The notes: generated from the letters alone by a model not told the origin. DNA of 64,000 nt from Hyphomicrobiales bacterium (GCA_004144345.1 SEEL01000004.1:62001-126000); one strand, 5' to 3'; counted from the stretch's first letter, positions 54,031-62,636 are shown. Translations and numbers: made by a program.

Positions 54031-54078
54031 TTATCCCACGTGACCGATGCGCCCCACTACTACAAGAATGTTCCGCAC
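54031..54078 (-). CDS. ilvIH leader peptide (MRNILVVVGRIGHVG)
   Basis: A GTG-initiated 15-codon frame with GGAG 8 bases upstream. It encodes MRNILVVVGRIGHVG: Ile, Leu and three consecutive Val, i.e. all three branched-chain amino acids, with two GTA Val codons that are rare in this DNA. It lies upstream of a T6 terminator in the ilvI leader. This is the arrangement of a ribosome-mediated attenuator sensing branched-chain aminoacyl-tRNAs. Family knowledge supports such control of ilv genes; this particular leader is my inference. Confidence 0.75.
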   Translation of the reverse strand: MRNILVVVGRIGHVG

Positions 54079-54193
54079 AAACGTGCTCCGTTTCAAAGTC
54101 GGCGGGACGATAGGCTCGCCATCACGAGCCTGTCAAGCGGCTTCTCCCCTCGCGCCGAACTGCCCTATCCTTCGGTGAATCGGAAGGAAATCC

Positions 54194-55366
54194 ATGGCTG
54201 CCGCCTGCACCGCGCTCATTCTCGGCTTCCTCTGCACCCCCGAAGCGCAGACGGACAGCTTCCTCGACGTCACGGCCGAAGCCCTGCCCGCCAAGGACCC
54301 CCGCCTTCATTCGATGGCAGCGAGCGCCGCCGATATCGACAATGATGGCGACCTCGATCTCGTCATCGCCGTCGAGTTCGGCACCAACCGCCTGCTGCTC
54401 AATGACGGCACCGGCCGCTTCACCGACGCCTCCGCCAGCCTGCCGCCGCACCCGCCCGGCGATCATGAGGACGTCGCCATCGCCGACTTTGACGGAAACG
54501 GCCAGCTCGACCTCGCCTTCTATGGCGAGGACGACCAGATCGCCGCGCTCTTCCTCAACCAGGGCGGCCTGACCTTCATCGAAGCCACCGCCCGCCTGCC
54601 CTCGCGCGGCATCGCCAATGCCGTGGTCGCCGCCGATATCGATGGCGACGGCGATGCCGATCTCATCGTCGGCAATGCCGGTCCCGATTTCGTCTTGATC
54701 AATGACGGCGCGGCCAACTTCACCGACGAAAGCGATCGCCTGCCCGTGGGCAACGGCATAACGCAGGACATTGCCACCGGCGACGTCAATGGCGACGGCA
54801 CCATCGATCTGCTGTTCGGCAATGAGGATGGCAATGCGCTCTACTTCAACGACGGCATCGGCGGCTTCCATCGCGAGCGCCTGCCCTCCCGCCCGACGCC
54901 CGAGGAAACCCGCGACGCCGATTTCGTCGATATCGACGGTGACGGCGACCTCGACATCTATTTCGCCAATGTCGAGATCTTCGTCCCCGACCGCGACCGC
55001 CAGGACCGCCTGCTGCTCAATGACGGCCACGGCATCTTTGCCGACGTCACCGCCACGCATCTGCCCGCCGAAACCGAAACCACCATGGCCGCCGCCTTCA
55101 TCGATCTCGACGGCGACGGCGATCTCGACATCGTCAGGGGCGGCTTCGATCTGAGCCGCACCCGCGACCCGGTCACGCCGCTCATTGCCTGGCTCAATGA
55201 CGGTGCCGGATATTTTGCGGCCGCGACAGGCGCCATCCCGGCCACCGCCCTTGCCAACACCTTCGACCTCGAAGTCGCCGACTACAATGGCGACGGCGTC
55301 GACGATCTGTTCGTCGCCAGCCGCGGCGGTGCCGACCGCCTGCTGCTGGGCCTTGCTAGACGCTGA
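54194..55366 (+). CDS. FG-GAP/VCBS seven-repeat propeller protein
   Basis: A 390-residue protein with seven Ca2+-loop motifs of the DxDxDGD type, near residues 47, 98, 148, 197, 246, 304 and 363. That number fits one complete integrin-alpha-like seven-bladed propeller. The N-terminus MAAACTALILGFLCTPEAQT is hydrophobic but lacks a basic start, so export is likely but not certain. AAGGA precedes ATG 54194. It may bind sugars or proteins at the surface. It overlaps the convergent LuxR gene by 11 bases. Confidence 0.85.
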   Translation: MAAACTALILGFLCTPEAQTDSFLDVTAEALPAKDPRLHSMAASAADIDNDGDLDLVIAVEFGTNRLLLNDGTGRFTDASASLPPHPPGDHEDVAIADFDGNGQLDLAFYGEDDQIAALFLNQGGLTFIEATARLPSRGIANAVVAADIDGDGDADLIVGNAGPDFVLINDGAANFTDESDRLPVGNGITQDIATGDVNGDGTIDLLFGNEDGNALYFNDGIGGFHRERLPSRPTPEETRDADFVDIDGDGDLDIYFANVEIFVPDRDRQDRLLLNDGHGIFADVTATHLPAETETTMAAAFIDLDGDGDLDIVRGGFDLSRTRDPVTPLIAWLNDGAGYFAAATGAIPATALANTFDLEVADYNGDGVDDLFVASRGGADRLLLGLARR

Positions 55367-56066
55367 TCGCGCTGCGCCGGATGCACTCCACCACCGTGTG
55401 CGTGCGGGTGAGCGTGCCGTACCGCTCCGCCACATTGCGATAGTGGAACATCACTGTACCGCTGGTGATCCCGAGAATCTGCGCCACGTCCTCGGCCGAT
55501 TTGCCCAGCGCAAACCAGCTCATCACGTCGCGCTCGCGCGGCGACAGGCTGCGATCGGCCGGCACCGCGCCGGTCTCGAGTACCCCGAGGCGCGAGTGGA
55601 ACGCCATCGCCAGCACCGCCAGCGCCCGCTGCGTGCCGGGCGTCAGCAGATGATGCGCCATGCGGATGAAGACATCGCCCTTGTGGCCGCTGCGCGACCG
55701 TACCGGCACGATCAGCCCGTCGGAGATGCCGAACTCCTCCGCCAGCCTGAACACCGCCATCTGCTCCGGCTGGTCACTCACCTCGGCCCGCACGTCGCTC
55801 CAGCGGAACGGCTGGATCATCCGCGCGATCCGCGCCACGATCGCGCTGCGGCCCGTGAGCCCGTTGTCGACGAAATACTCGCACCAGCCATTGAGGCCGC
55901 GATTGTGGTCGACGATCATCCGCGACGTTTCGGGCAGATTGGCCACCGCGAACCCTGCCGCGCCGACTTCGTCCAGCAAGCCCCAGAATCGGTCGATCAG
56001 TTCTGCGACATCGCTGCTCTCGACCAGCCTATGCAGTCTATCTGTTGTAAAGTGCCCGTCCGCCAA
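55356..56066 (-). CDS. LuxR-family regulator (AHL-domain solo)
   Basis: A 236-residue LuxR protein with an autoinducer-binding domain (about 20-160) and an HTH (173-235: LSPRERDVMSWFALGKSAEDVAQILGIT). I chose TTG 56066 with AGAGGA 6 bases upstream; the frame to 56144 is also TTG. Trp61, Tyr64 and Trp89 match conserved ligand-pocket positions, but the Asp that contacts the AHL amide (Asp70 in TraR) is Ser74, followed by Ala75 in place of Pro. No luxI is in the window. It may sense a non-AHL ligand and control the divergent operon. Confidence 0.88.
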   Translation of the reverse strand: MADGHFTTDRLHRLVESSDVAELIDRFWGLLDEVGAAGFAVANLPETSRMIVDHNRGLNGWCEYFVDNGLTGRSAIVARIARMIQPFRWSDVRAEVSDQPEQMAVFRLAEEFGISDGLIVPVRSRSGHKGDVFIRMAHHLLTPGTQRALAVLAMAFHSRLGVLETGAVPADRSLSPRERDVMSWFALGKSAEDVAQILGITSGTVMFHYRNVAERYGTLTRTHTVVECIRRSAISV

Positions 56067-56163
56067 GCTCGGTCCTCTGAAAAGCGCTAGAAATCTCAAT
56101 CGACTTGATTTGCCTATACGCAATTTGTCGGATAGAGCCGCCAACCTTAGTTAGTATTGCCGG

Positions 56164-56180
56164 TAAATTTCCGAAGTTTA
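56164..56180. promoter_or_regulatory. Candidate LuxR operator (17-bp dyad)
   Basis: TAAATTTCCGAAGTTTA is a dyad with one mismatched pair (TAAA-t-TTC-c-GAA-g-TTTA), in the intergenic region of the divergent LuxR and amidohydrolase genes. Its length fits lux-box-like sites of 18-20 bp. Confidence 0.45.
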
Positions 56181-56277
56181 GCCGGATTGCATCCCGATTT
56201 GGCGGCGCGACCCCAGCGCCGCCCGGACCACGGGTCCGCCTTGCCAAGGGCCCGGGCGGCGGTCCAGATTTGCCGCC

Positions 56278-57327
56278 ATGCAGATCGATTGCGACATCCA
56301 CCCGGGCGTGCCCGATACCGCCGCCCTGTTCCCCTACATGCCTGCCCATTGGCGCGACACCAGCGTGATGCGGGGCATCGATGATCTCCAATCGGCCAAC
56401 TATCCCGACACCACGCCGCTCACCGTCCGCCCCGACTGGCGCCCGGCGAGGGGCCGCCCGGGCACTGATGCCGCGACGGTCGCCGCGCAATGCCTCGACC
56501 CCTTCGGCAGCGATATCGGCATCCTCAACCCGCTGTTCGGCGTCCAGACGCTCTATGGCGACGACCTCGCCGCCGCCTATGCATCGGCCCTCAATGGCTG
56601 GACCCGCGGCGAATTCCTCGACCGCGATTCCCGCTTCCGCGCCTCGATCATCGTCTCGCTCGAAAACATCGAGATGGCCGTCGCCGAGATCGACCGCTGC
56701 GCCGTCGACCCGAGCTTCGTGCAGGTAATGCTGCTGGCCGGGACCTCGCGCCCCCTCGGCCGCCGGCAATATTGGCCGATCTACGAGGCCTGTGTCCGCC
56801 ACGGCCTCAGCCTCGCCATCCATGCCGGCCAGGAGTTCCGCAACGCCCCCACGGCGCTCGGCTGGCCGAGCTATTATCTCGAGGACTACACCGCCAACGC
56901 GCAGGCCTTTCAGTACCAGCTGACCAGCCTCTTCTGCGAAGGCGTGTTCGAGAAATTCCCGACCCTCACCTTCATCATGCTCGAATCCGGCTGGACCTGG
57001 GTGCCGGCACTGCTCTGGCGCATCGCCAAATATTGGGGCGGCCTCCGCTTCGAAGTCCCCTGGACCAACCGCTCGCCTGAGGAGATCGTGCGCGACCAGC
57101 TGCGCTTCTCGCTCACCCCGGTCGATGGCCCCGCCGATGGCGACCAGTTGCGCCGCGTGCTCGACCATCTCGGCTCCGACCGCGTGCTGCTGTTCTCGAC
57201 CGATTATCCGCACAACCAGTTCGACGGCGCCGACCCCTTCCCGGATGTCTTCGACCCCGCTTTGCGCCAGATCATCTCGTCCGACGCGCCGCTCGCCGCC
57301 TATCCCCGGCTCGGAGGCGCGCCATGA
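56278..57327 (+). CDS. Amidohydrolase-2 family protein (first of pair)
   Basis: A 349-residue TIM-barrel metal-dependent hydrolase/decarboxylase of the ACMSD-like COG2159 type. The metal motif CDIHPG is near residue 5, LAIHAG near 180, a Glu in MLESGWTW, and the late metal Asp in FSTDYPHNQFD near 302. The family catalyses hydrolysis or non-oxidative decarboxylation. Start ATG 56278 has no strong Shine-Dalgarno. Its stop overlaps the next start by 4 bases. Confidence 0.88.
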   Translation: MQIDCDIHPGVPDTAALFPYMPAHWRDTSVMRGIDDLQSANYPDTTPLTVRPDWRPARGRPGTDAATVAAQCLDPFGSDIGILNPLFGVQTLYGDDLAAAYASALNGWTRGEFLDRDSRFRASIIVSLENIEMAVAEIDRCAVDPSFVQVMLLAGTSRPLGRRQYWPIYEACVRHGLSLAIHAGQEFRNAPTALGWPSYYLEDYTANAQAFQYQLTSLFCEGVFEKFPTLTFIMLESGWTWVPALLWRIAKYWGGLRFEVPWTNRSPEEIVRDQLRFSLTPVDGPADGDQLRRVLDHLGSDRVLLFSTDYPHNQFDGADPFPDVFDPALRQIISSDAPLAAYPRLGGAP

Positions 57328-58391
57328 GCCTGCCCGTCGGCATCTATGATTGCGACATCCACCCCACGCTGCGCTCCGCCGCCGACCTCGAGCCGTGGCT
57401 GAGCCAGCAATGGATCGAGCACGCCCGCGATTATGGCGCGCTCCGCCAGACGCAGTACACCACGGGCTCGCCCTATCATAAGAGCCAGCCCAATGCCGGC
57501 CGCCGCGACGCCTACCCGCCCGAGGGCGGCGCGCAGGGCTCGAGCCTGCCGTTCCTGCGCGAACAACTGCTCGACGCGCACAACATCGGCTGCGGCATCC
57601 TCAATCCGCTGATTGCCTCGCAGGGCGTCCGCAACCTCGATCACTCCATCGCCCTCTGCCGCGCCATCAACCACTGGCAGGCCGAGCGCTGGGTCGATCC
57701 CGAGCCGCGCCTCCGCGCCTCGATCGTCGTGCCCTATGAGGACCCGATCGCCTCCGCCGCAGAAATCCGCCACTGGGCCGGCGACCGGCGTTTCGCGCAG
57801 GTACTGTTGCTGTCCAGAACGTCGTTCCTCCCCGGCAACCGCCGCTACTGGCCGATCTACGAGGCTGCCGCGGAAGTCGGCCTCCCCGTCGGCATCCACG
57901 CCTTCGGCAATTCCGGCTGGCCCGTTTCGAGCGCCGGCTGGCCAAGCTTCTACATGGAAGAAATGGTCGGCCACGCGCAGACCAGCCAGTCGGGCCTCGT
58001 GAGCCTCGTCATCGAAGGCGTGTTCGAACGCTTCCCGGCGCTCAAGCTCGTCCTCGTTGAATCCGGCTTCACCTGGGCGCCGTCCCTGATGTGGCGCCTC
58101 GACAAGCACTGGAAGACGCTGAAATCCGAAGTGCCACACCTGAAGCTGTCGCCCAGCGAATACATCCGCCGCAATGTCTGGTGGACCAGCCAGCCCATGG
58201 ACGAACCCGAGAACCGGCGCTACCTCGCCGATATCTTCAACTGGCTCGGCTGGGATAGAATCATGTTCTCATCGGACTATCCGCACTGGGACTTCGACGA
58301 TCCCGCGCGCGTCATCATGTTCCCGGCCACCGACGCACAGAAGCACGCCTTCTTCACCGGCAATGCCGCCCAAATCTACGGGCGCGATTGA
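57324..58391 (+). CDS. Amidohydrolase-2 family protein (second of pair)
   Basis: A 355-residue paralogue with the same motif order: YDCDIHPTLRS near residue 8, VGIHAFG near 190, LVESGFTWAPSLMWRLDKHWK near 240 and FSSDYPHWDFDDP near 312. Such paired homologues suggest a heteromeric enzyme or two successive reactions. It overlaps both neighbours by 4 and 1 bases, so the three genes are translationally linked. The substrate is unknown; a Rieske partner suggests an aromatic or carboxylated compound. Confidence 0.88.
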   Translation: MSLPVGIYDCDIHPTLRSAADLEPWLSQQWIEHARDYGALRQTQYTTGSPYHKSQPNAGRRDAYPPEGGAQGSSLPFLREQLLDAHNIGCGILNPLIASQGVRNLDHSIALCRAINHWQAERWVDPEPRLRASIVVPYEDPIASAAEIRHWAGDRRFAQVLLLSRTSFLPGNRRYWPIYEAAAEVGLPVGIHAFGNSGWPVSSAGWPSFYMEEMVGHAQTSQSGLVSLVIEGVFERFPALKLVLVESGFTWAPSLMWRLDKHWKTLKSEVPHLKLSPSEYIRRNVWWTSQPMDEPENRRYLADIFNWLGWDRIMFSSDYPHWDFDDPARVIMFPATDAQKHAFFTGNAAQIYGRD

Positions 58392-58804
58392 TGACCCGCC
58401 ATATCGTCGCCGCAGTCGCCGATTTTCCGCCGGGCACGCGCCGCACCGTCACGATCAACGATCGTGCCGTGGTCGTCTTCAATGTCGATGGTGCCTATTA
58501 CGGCCTCTTTGACCGCTGCCCGCACAATGGCGGCAGCCTCGCGCAGGGCGTCCTCACGGGCCTCCTGCAAGCGTCCGAACCCGGCGCCTACAGCTACACC
58601 CGCGAAGGCGAGATCATCCGCTGCCCCTGGCATGGCTGGGAGTTCGACATCCGCACCGGCCAGTCCTTCTGCCGCGCCGTGCGCGCCAAGGCTCGACCCT
58701 TCGCGGTGAAGGTCGAGCCCGGCAGTGATATTGTCGAAGGCCCCTACAAGGCAGAGACCATCGAGGTCCGCGTGGAGGACAGTTACGTCGTCATCGACGC
58801 CTAG
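58391..58804 (+). CDS. Rieske [2Fe-2S] ferredoxin-like protein
   Basis: A 137-residue Rieske protein. The cluster ligands are CPHNGG near residue 41 and CPWHGW near 78, fully conserved, separated by an unusually long insertion (about 35 residues, GVLTGLLQASEPGAYSYTREGE). No oxygenase catalytic domain is present, so it is an electron-transfer partner for an enzyme encoded elsewhere or for the preceding hydrolases. It starts at ATG 58391 (TGATG overlap). Confidence 0.9.
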   Translation: MTRHIVAAVADFPPGTRRTVTINDRAVVVFNVDGAYYGLFDRCPHNGGSLAQGVLTGLLQASEPGAYSYTREGEIIRCPWHGWEFDIRTGQSFCRAVRAKARPFAVKVEPGSDIVEGPYKAETIEVRVEDSYVVIDA

Positions 58805-58962
58805 AACACGGCCAGATATTTCAGCAGCGACACGATGCCGATCACGATCACCACGACCTGCAGGATCTGCTTGATGCGTCCCTCGATCGGCAACCGCTGC
58901 ACCAGCCACAGGATCAGGACGACGACGAGGAATGTGATGAGAATGGATACGAGGGTGGCCAT
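58801..58962 (-). CDS. Thivi_2564-like small membrane protein
   Basis: A 53-residue protein with two hydrophobic segments, MATLVSILITFLVVVLILWL near the start and a second after PIEGRIKQILQVVV. This fits the Thivi_2564 family of small membrane proteins of unknown function. ATG 58962 is preferred; the frame to 58992 adds a charged stretch. It shares CTAG with the convergent Rieske gene stop. Confidence 0.8.
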   Translation of the reverse strand: MATLVSILITFLVVVLILWLVQRLPIEGRIKQILQVVVIVIGIVSLLKYLAVF

Positions 58963-59068
58963 CGGCCTCTCCTTGGGACGCTCGGCCGTCATTGCGGCCG
59001 CCTTCTAGAACGGCGCGATCCGCCAAAGGGTTGCGGCCTGCCGTTGCCGGCGCTATTGGCGCTTCATC

Positions 59069-59386
59069 ATGAGCGATTTCCGCATCCCGGCCGACGGCCC
59101 GATCATTGCTACCGAAGCCGACTTCACCGATTTCATCGGCGAGGCCGCATGGGGCGGTTTCACCCGCATCATCGTGCCGGTCGGCCGCTTGTCGCCCGAT
59201 TTCTTCCGGCTCAGCACCGGCCTTGCCGGCGCCATCCTCCAGAAAGCCACCAACTACAGGCTCAAGGTCGCCATCGTCGGCGATATCTCGGCTTTTACGG
59301 AAAAGTCCGGCCCGCTGCGCGATTTCGTCTACGAATCCAACGGCCGCGGCGACATCCGCTTCATCGCCTCCGAAGCCGACCTCTAG
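59069..59386 (+). CDS. DUF4180 protein
   Basis: A 105-residue protein with the DUF4180 blocks FFRLSTGLAGAILQKATNYRLKVAIVGDIS and GPLRDFVYESNGRGDIRFIAS. It is cytosolic. The family occurs across bacteria without assigned function. A weak hairpin (AGCCT/AGGCT, 59392-59410) follows. Confidence 0.88.
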   Translation: MSDFRIPADGPIIATEADFTDFIGEAAWGGFTRIIVPVGRLSPDFFRLSTGLAGAILQKATNYRLKVAIVGDISAFTEKSGPLRDFVYESNGRGDIRFIASEADL

Positions 59387-59464
59387 GCGTCAGCCTAAAC
59401 CTGTCAGGCTTTCCCTTGCGGGGCAGTTCAGCTAAACCCGCGCTCTGCGAGTTGGACGTCCATC

Positions 59465-60880
59465 ATGAACGAATATCAACCGGCGCTGGCCCCCAGCGCC
59501 GCATTGCCGTCGTCGTCGCATAGCTGGGGCGCGGAATACCGCGCCCTGATGCTGCTTGCCTGGCCGCTGATCATTTCGCAGCTGGCGCGCAGCGCGCTGT
59601 TCACCACCGACGTTATCGTGCTCGGCCGGCTCGGCGCCGATTTCGTCGCCGCCGGCGCCCTCGCCAATGCGCTGTTTGTCTGCGTCCAGCTGTTCGGCAT
59701 CGGCGTCGTCGGCGCCGTCGCGCCGATGGTGGCGCAGGCGCTGGGCGCCAAGGACCTCCGCTCGGTGCGCCGCACCGTCCGCCAGGGTGTCTGGCTGTCG
59801 GTCGTCCTGTTCGTGATCCTCTTCCCCATCGCCTGGAACATCGGGCCGATCTATCGCTGGATGGGCCAGGATGCCGAGCTCGTCGCGCTCGCCGAAATCT
59901 TCGTCCACGCTGCCGTCTGGCTGCTGCTGCCCGCTTTCATCCTCGTCGTGCTGCAGTCCTTCCTCGCTGCCCATGGCGATACGGCCGCAGTGCTCATCAT
60001 CACCATCATCGGCGTCTTCGTGAACCTGGGCGCCAATTATCTGCTGGTGTTCGGCCATTGGGGCTTTCCGGCCCTCGGCATCATGGGCTCGGGCCTCGCC
60101 ACCTCCATCGTCAATTTCGTGATGATGGGGCTGGCGATCCTCTACATCCAGACAAACCGCCGGTTCCGCCGCTACCACATCTGGCACAAATTCTTCGAAG
60201 CCGACTGGCGGCGCCTGTGGGAGCTGATCAAGATCGGCGGCCCCATCGGCACCATGCTGCTCGCCGAAGTCGCCCTCTTCACCTCCGCGGCTCTGCTGCA
60301 GGGCCGGTTGGGCAATGCCGAACTCGCCGCCCATTCGGTCGCGCTGACCATCGCTTCGCTCGCCTTCATGGTCCCGCTCGGCCTCAGCCAGGCGACCGTC
60401 GTGCGCGTCGGCCGCGCCCTCGGCGAAGGCAACAAGGATGGCATCCGCAAAGCCGGCTGGGCGTCCTTCTTCATCAGCGTCGGCTTCATGGCGGTGACCT
60501 CGGTCATCCTGTTCGCCGCGCCGCACCAGATCGTCGGCCTGTTCCTCGATTCCGGCATGGCCGAGAACACCGCGCCGCTTACTCTCGCCGCCAGCTTCCT
60601 CGTCGTTGCCGGCTTGTTCCAGCTTGTCGACGGCACGCAGGTGACGATGAGCGCCGCCCTCCGCGGCCTTAGCGACACCACGATGCCGCTGATCATCGCG
60701 CTCGCCGGCTATTGGGCCGTCGGCTTCCCGGTCGCCTATTATTTCGGCTTCCACACGCCGCTACGGGGCGTCGGCATCTGGGCCGGCCTCGCTGCCGGTC
60801 TCGCCGCCGTGGCGATCGTGCTGACCATCCGCTGGGCCATGCGCGAGCGGCTCGGGCTGACGAACAAGGCGCCGGTCTAG
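59465..60880 (+). CDS. MATE-family efflux transporter
   Basis: A 471-residue, 12-helix MATE transporter in two similar halves. LAWPLIISQLARSALFTTDVIVLGRLG opens the first half and GGPIGTMLLAEVALFTSAALLQGRLGNAELAAHSVALTIASL the second. It exports cationic drugs or metabolites with Na+ or H+. It shares CTAG with the convergent miaA stop. Confidence 0.95.
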   Translation: MNEYQPALAPSAALPSSSHSWGAEYRALMLLAWPLIISQLARSALFTTDVIVLGRLGADFVAAGALANALFVCVQLFGIGVVGAVAPMVAQALGAKDLRSVRRTVRQGVWLSVVLFVILFPIAWNIGPIYRWMGQDAELVALAEIFVHAAVWLLLPAFILVVLQSFLAAHGDTAAVLIITIIGVFVNLGANYLLVFGHWGFPALGIMGSGLATSIVNFVMMGLAILYIQTNRRFRRYHIWHKFFEADWRRLWELIKIGGPIGTMLLAEVALFTSAALLQGRLGNAELAAHSVALTIASLAFMVPLGLSQATVVRVGRALGEGNKDGIRKAGWASFFISVGFMAVTSVILFAAPHQIVGLFLDSGMAENTAPLTLAASFLVVAGLFQLVDGTQVTMSAALRGLSDTTMPLIIALAGYWAVGFPVAYYFGFHTPLRGVGIWAGLAAGLAAVAIVLTIRWAMRERLGLTNKAPV

Positions 60881-61743
60881 CGCCACTCCCAATCCGCCAT
60901 CCGGCCGCGGAACCAGGTCCGCTGCCGCTTGGCATATTGGCGCGTGGCGGTCACCGCGCGCTCGATCATCTCCTCGCGCGAGATGCGCCCCGCCAGCCAG
61001 TCGCCGATTTCCGGCACGCCGATCGCCTTCATCACCGGCAGCGACGGATCGAGCCGGCGCTTGAGCAGCGCCTCGACCTCTTCCACCGCGCCCTGCCCGA
61101 GCATCGCCTCGAAGCGCTGGGCGATCCGCTGGCGCAGCACATCGCGCTCCGGGTTGAGCACCAGCCGCTCCATCTGCCAGCCGCGCAGCAGCGGCACGGT
61201 CTTGGCATCCTGGAACGCCGCCAGCGACCGGCCCGTCGCCTTCAGCACCGCGAGGGCCCGGATCACCCGTTGCGGATCGCTGCCCTTGAGCCGCTGCGCC
61301 ATCAGCGGATCGCGCGCCGCCATCAGCTTCATCCGCGCCTCGCGGTCGAGCCCGTGCACTTCCGCCGCCGCCCAGGCCAGCGCGTCGCCCGAAACCCGTG
61401 GGACCTCGGCAAAGCCCTTCGTCAGCGCCTCGAAATAGAGCCCCGTGCCGCCGGCGAAAATCAGCGGCGCGCCGGCATCCGCGATGATCGCCGCCGCCGC
61501 CCGCGCCCAATCCCCGGTCGAAAAGCGGATTTCGGGCGCCACCGTGCCGTAGAGCCGGTGCGGCGCCGCCGCCAGATCCTCGTCCGAGGGCCGCGCCGTG
61601 ATCAGCCGCAGCCCGTCATAGACCTGCAGCGCATCGGTATTGACGACGATGCCGCCCATTTCCCGCGCCCGGGCCAGCGCCAGCGCCGACTTGCCGCTGG
61701 CAGTCGGACCCGCTATCAGGACCGCTCTTTTCACTAAAACCAT
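60877..61743 (-). CDS. miaA: tRNA dimethylallyltransferase
   Basis: A 288-residue MiaA. GPTASGKSALAL is the P-loop, and NTDALQVYDGLRLITARPS the DSxQ-type motif with Ala for Ser. GGTGLYFEAL and RQYAKRQRTWFRG near the C-terminus match the family. It adds a dimethylallyl group to A37 of tRNAs reading UNN codons. It is divergent from serB with only 3 bases between starts. Confidence 0.96.
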   Translation of the reverse strand: MVLVKRAVLIAGPTASGKSALALARAREMGGIVVNTDALQVYDGLRLITARPSDEDLAAAPHRLYGTVAPEIRFSTGDWARAAAAIIADAGAPLIFAGGTGLYFEALTKGFAEVPRVSGDALAWAAAEVHGLDREARMKLMAARDPLMAQRLKGSDPQRVIRALAVLKATGRSLAAFQDAKTVPLLRGWQMERLVLNPERDVLRQRIAQRFEAMLGQGAVEEVEALLKRRLDPSLPVMKAIGVPEIGDWLAGRISREEMIERAVTATRQYAKRQRTWFRGRMADWEWR

Positions 61744-61746
61744 TGG

Positions 61747-62625
61747 GTGCCCGTGTCGGTCCTTTGCCTCATCGCCAATCCCAATGAGCCCGCTCTGGAC
61801 CTGCCGCTCCTGCAGCGCATCCAGGCCGAGACCGGTGGTGAGATCAACTGGCTCACCCAGCGCATCGCGGCCGAGATCGTCAAGCCGAAACTGGCCGAAC
61901 CGGTCGAAGCGGCCCGCGCCCTCATCGGCGACCGCCCCGTGGATATCGCCCTCGTCCCCCTCGCCAACCGCCGCAAGCGCCTGCTGATCGCCGACATGGA
62001 TTCCACCATGATCGAGCAGGAATGCATCGACGAGCTGGCCGATGCCGTCGGCCTCAAGGCGGAAGTCGCCGACATCACGGCGCGCGCCATGAATGGCGAA
62101 CTCGACTTCGAAGCCGCATTAAGAACCCGCGTGAAGCTGCTGACGGGACTCCCGATTTCACGCATGGAGGAAGTCCGCCGCGAGCGGATCACCTTCGCGC
62201 CGGGAGGCCGCGCCCTCGTCCAGACCATGAAGACCCATGGTGCTTTCACCTCGCTCGTTTCGGGCGGCTTCACCTATTTCGCCGACTACATCGGCAAGCG
62301 CATCGGCTTCGATGAAGCCATGGCCAACATTCTCGAGATCGAGGGCGATGCCCTCGCCGGCACCGTCACCGAGCCGATCCTCGGTCGCGAAGCCAAGCTC
62401 AGCCGCCTGCGCACCCTCGCCGCCTTCCACGATATCCCGATGGCCGCGACCCTCGCCGTCGGCGATGGCGCCAACGACCTCGACATGATCAAGGCCGCCG
62501 GCCTCGGCGTGGCGCTGCACGCCAAGGCCGTCGTGGCCGCACAGGCCCAGGTCAAGATCGACTATGGCGACCTCACGGCCCTGCTCTATCTGCAGGGCTA
62601 CGCCGACGAGGACATCGTCCGCTAA
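61747..62625 (+). CDS. serB: Phosphoserine phosphatase
   Basis: A 292-residue HAD-type phosphatase starting at GTG 61747. ADMDSTMIEQECIDELA near residue 80 holds the nucleophile Asp, SGGFTYFADYI the Ser, and VGDGANDLDMIKAAGLG the Mg2+-binding Asp pair. An N-terminal ~70-residue domain precedes it. It makes serine from phosphoserine, the last step of serine synthesis. It is divergent from miaA. Confidence 0.96.
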   Translation: MPVSVLCLIANPNEPALDLPLLQRIQAETGGEINWLTQRIAAEIVKPKLAEPVEAARALIGDRPVDIALVPLANRRKRLLIADMDSTMIEQECIDELADAVGLKAEVADITARAMNGELDFEAALRTRVKLLTGLPISRMEEVRRERITFAPGGRALVQTMKTHGAFTSLVSGGFTYFADYIGKRIGFDEAMANILEIEGDALAGTVTEPILGREAKLSRLRTLAAFHDIPMAATLAVGDGANDLDMIKAAGLGVALHAKAVVAAQAQVKIDYGDLTALLYLQGYADEDIVR

Positions 62626-62636
62626 GGCGCGCGGTC

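Noticed and set aside
55356-59386. Quorum-sensing luxI synthase partner
   Set aside because: No frame near the LuxR gene has synthase features; the regulator is treated as a solo.
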